Assembly (NCBI GenBank): GCA_016212855.1
Contig: JACRDP010000009.1
Span: forward strand, 25,275-89,274
DNA length: 64,000 nucleotides
Origin: Elusimicrobiota bacterium
GTDB taxonomy: Bacteria > Elusimicrobiota > Elusimicrobia > UBA1565 > UBA9628
Reading direction: 5' to 3'
Below the pieces are notes generated by a model, which saw nothing but the letters and a program-made list of their open reading frames with translations, searched no databases and was not told the DNA's origin. The position numbers and the translations under genes were made by a program. Shown piece by piece: positions 62,256-64,000 of this stretch (positions within the stretch are counted from its first letter, which is position 1; each line of letters opens with the position of its first letter).

Positions 62256-62900
62256 ATGATCCGAATCCTGTCCGCCGCCCTGCTGTTCGCCGCCGTGTCC
62301 GCCCACGCGTCGCCCGCGATCCCGTCCTTTGAGTTTTCCGTCGCGCAGCTGCAGAACTCCGTCGCCGCGCTCCGCGCCGAACAGATCAAGGCCAAGGCCG
62401 GAAATCTCGGGCCGCAGATCAACAACCTGGCCTGGCAGCTCGACAGCGCCGAGCGAGACCTCTCGCGCCTGCGCAACGATTTGAACTGGCTTCTGCAGCG
62501 CATGCGCCGCTACCAGCAGACGCAGCCCGGCCGCCCCGGCCAGCCCTCCGACCCGTCTTTGCGCTGGGACGTCGAGCGTTTCACGCGCGACCTTGCGCAG
62601 CTGACCCGCGACGCCCAATGGCGGCTGATGGACCTGCGCAACCTGTCGGCGCAGGCCGAGAAGGACGAGGCCCTCGTCGCCCCCGCCTCTCGCCTCGCCG
62701 ACGCGGCGAGGCGCCTGAAGAGCGAATCGAACTGGTTCTCCTCGGACGCGCGCTTTGCCGGCTTCGATTTCCGGCGCGCGGGCTTCAACTTCGAGGCGAT
62801 GGATCTCGACCGTGATTCGCGCGACCTCGAATGGCGCGTACAGGACCTGCAGAGCGGTGCGGATCAGCTCCTGGCCAAGGTCAAGCCCTTAGTTCCCTAA
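62256..62900 (+). CDS. secreted coiled-coil protein, function unknown
   Basis: The 214-residue protein has a signal peptide (MIRILSAALLFAAVSAHA) and is otherwise almost entirely helical with heptad-like stretches (QLQNSVAALRAEQIKAK; LDSAERDLSRLRNDLNWLLQ). A Pro/Gly linker TQPGRPGQPSDPS divides the two helical halves. It is likely periplasmic. It has its own promoter, a strong ribosome site and a terminator, so it is a single-gene unit. No family is recognised. Confidence 0.72.
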   Translation: MIRILSAALLFAAVSAHASPAIPSFEFSVAQLQNSVAALRAEQIKAKAGNLGPQINNLAWQLDSAERDLSRLRNDLNWLLQRMRRYQQTQPGRPGQPSDPSLRWDVERFTRDLAQLTRDAQWRLMDLRNLSAQAEKDEALVAPASRLADAARRLKSESNWFSSDARFAGFDFRRAGFNFEAMDLDRDSRDLEWRVQDLQSGADQLLAKVKPLVP

Positions 62901-62916
62901 CGCCGGATTCAAACGC

Positions 62917-62944
62917 ACGGCCTCGCGCATCTGCGCGAGGCCGT
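62917..62944 (+). terminator. rho-independent terminator after the coiled-coil gene
   Basis: A perfect 13-bp stem (ACGGCCTCGCGCA and complement) with a 2-base loop is followed by CGCTTTTG. Confidence 0.85.
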
Positions 62945-63033
62945 CGCTTTTGTGTCAGTAACCATGTGTCCAAGATTGGCTGAACCGCTACAATGCTGGC
63001 GTCCTAACCCAACCGAAGTGTCTGACAGGGCTA

Positions 63034-63062
63034 TGGACAGGCGCTAATGGCCGGTCTATACT
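63034..63062 (+). promoter_or_regulatory. promoter of the erythromycin-esterase-like gene
   Basis: TGGACA (63034-63039), a 17-base spacer and TATACT (63057-63062) are close to consensus. The predicted start coincides with the in-frame GTG at 63068, again implying a leaderless mRNA. Confidence 0.6.
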
Positions 63063-63067
63063 GTGCG

Positions 63068-64000
63068 GTGGACTGGGGCCCGCGACGACGTTCGGCTGTT
63101 GGGATCATTCTCTTCGCGGGCGCGGCGCTACTATTTCAGGCTCGCACTGTCGCGCGAACTTGGTATCTGCCCGCCGGCGTTCACGCGCTTCGCACCCTGC
63201 TTCCTTGGAGTGATGGCCACCCGCTCGACACTCTCGCAAAGGACGCTTCGGTGATCGCGCTTGGCGAGACTCTTCATACATCCGGCGGTGTCTATAAGAC
63301 GAAAGTAAGGGTCATCAAAGATCTGGTGGAGCGCTTCGGCTTCCGAGTAGTAGCGTTCGAGACCCCTTGGACTGCGGCGCAGCGCGTGGAAGACTACCTC
63401 TCGACAGGCCGCGGATCATCAGACGAAGCCTTGGAGGGGCTCTTCGGAGTTTGGCGATCGGAAGAGGTCCGAGAGCTCCTGGAGTGGATGAGGCGGTGGA
63501 ATCTTGAGCACCCCGATGATAGCGTCCATTTCATGGGGTTTGACATTCAGCAGCCGTGGGACGACTTTCGCCTGCTCGGGTCATTTCTTCGGGAAGCGAT
63601 TCCCGATCAAGCCGAAGTACTCGTGGACGGGCTGTCGACCTGCGCCGGCGTGCGGTTCGCTTCACAAGAAGAATTCCGGCGGGAAACGGGGGGCGCTCCA
63701 AAAATTTCGTCCGAAGAGCAAAACCGCTGTCTCGACGGAGTCGCAAAGATCGGATTCGCACTTCGGGTGGCCGCATCAAAACGGGCGGGCTCGTCCGAGA
63801 TATTCGCTCGGGCTCACGTTTCGCTGAGAGGACTCGAGGCGTGGCAGAAGGCCGAGTATTATGAGCAGTTCGATGGCACCGCTGAGTACATGAAAGGCTT
63901 CGAGCCGCGGGATGAGGGAATGGCGGAGGCATTCTTGGCCCTAAGATCCTTGAACTTCCCGGAGGCGAAGACGGTCCTTTGGTCCGCAAACCTTCATATT
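63068..64000 (+). CDS. erythromycin-esterase-like protein (3' end beyond window)
   Basis: The open frame runs to the window edge (311 codons visible). After an N-terminal membrane anchor (SAVGIILFAGAALLF) come motifs of the erythromycin esterase family: VIALGETLHTSGG with the catalytic-type E and H, FRVVAFETPW, FMGFDIQQPW and, at the edge, VLWSANLHI. The family includes macrolide esterases and many enzymes of unknown substrate, so resistance should not be assumed. GTG 63068 fits the promoter; an in-frame ATG at 63047 lies upstream of the -10. Confidence 0.82.
   Translation, partial: MDWGPRRRSAVGIILFAGAALLFQARTVARTWYLPAGVHALRTLLPWSDGHPLDTLAKDASVIALGETLHTSGGVYKTKVRVIKDLVERFGFRVVAFETPWTAAQRVEDYLSTGRGSSDEALEGLFGVWRSEEVRELLEWMRRWNLEHPDDSVHFMGFDIQQPWDDFRLLGSFLREAIPDQAEVLVDGLSTCAGVRFASQEEFRRETGGAPKISSEEQNRCLDGVAKIGFALRVAASKRAGSSEIFARAHVSLRGLEAWQKAEYYEQFDGTAEYMKGFEPRDEGMAEAFLALRSLNFPEAKTVLWSANLHI

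Noticed and set aside
63047..64000. A macrolide resistance gene
   Set aside because: The protein belongs to a broad erythromycin-esterase-like family with many unknown substrates, is membrane-anchored and truncated here; resistance cannot be inferred.

Overview
The window is GC-rich, densely coded Gram-negative DNA. Type IV pilins with the [21 protein letters not shown] core, a PorV/PorQ-type protein, FlgD-like sorting domains on secreted proteins, a Wza/Wzc/Wzb exopolysaccharide locus and a B12-dependent methylmalonyl-CoA operon together suggest a deep-branching lineage such as Elusimicrobiota. That placement is inferred from gene content only; there is no rRNA in the window. No gene-free stretch exceeds about 300 bases.

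Layout. 1-3.6 kb: membrane proteins, a J-domain-like protein, a CheY-like receiver and an MBL-fold hydrolase. 3.6-13.2 kb: four large membrane proteins of the GT39/TMTC type surround two nearly identical pilin genes that flank the prepilin peptidase gene, together with tRNA-Ser(GGA), tRNA-Leu(CAG), smpB and a 21-bp inverted-repeat element. 13.3-15.1 kb: a PilB/GspE ATPase with an N-terminal receiver domain. 15.2-38.3 kb: a surface polysaccharide locus holding a UDP-sugar dehydrogenase, Wzb-like phosphatase, priming transferase, CapK-like protein, two GT4 transferases, C5-epimerase, WecB, bi-domain oxidoreductase, Wzx flippase, three Wzy/ligase-type proteins, Wzc, Wza and an outer-membrane barrel. 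38.5-49.7 kb: one long minus-strand array carrying the methylmalonyl-CoA genes (mutase large and B12 subunits, MeaB, epimerase, carboxyltransferase), mdh and coaX. A second pilB, a GAF/HD-GYP-like protein and an AT-rich AbiJ-type gene are embedded in it. 49.7-64 kb: an OmpR-type regulator, a 1904-aa secreted modular protein, a PorV-like protein, a tail-fibre-like protein, a subtilase, a HAD hydrolase, efp, a soluble histidine kinase, a coiled-coil protein and a truncated erythromycin-esterase-like gene.

How the genes fit together. Wzb/Wzc/Wza, priming transferase, flippase and polymerase form a complete Wzy-type export route. WecB, the dehydrogenase and the C5-epimerase point to a uronic-acid-containing polymer. 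The PMT-like proteins around the pilins may glycosylate pilin or other surface proteins. The giant protein, the subtilase and the PorV-like protein look like cargo and a component of a type IX-like secretion route.

Three observations stand out. Many genes have a -10 box only 5-8 bases before the start codon, implying leaderless mRNAs. A low-GC AbiJ/HEPN-like gene sits inside the methylmalonyl-CoA operon with ATGA overlaps on both sides. The type IV pilus machinery is joined to signalling domains (receiver-PilB fusion) and to a metabolic operon.
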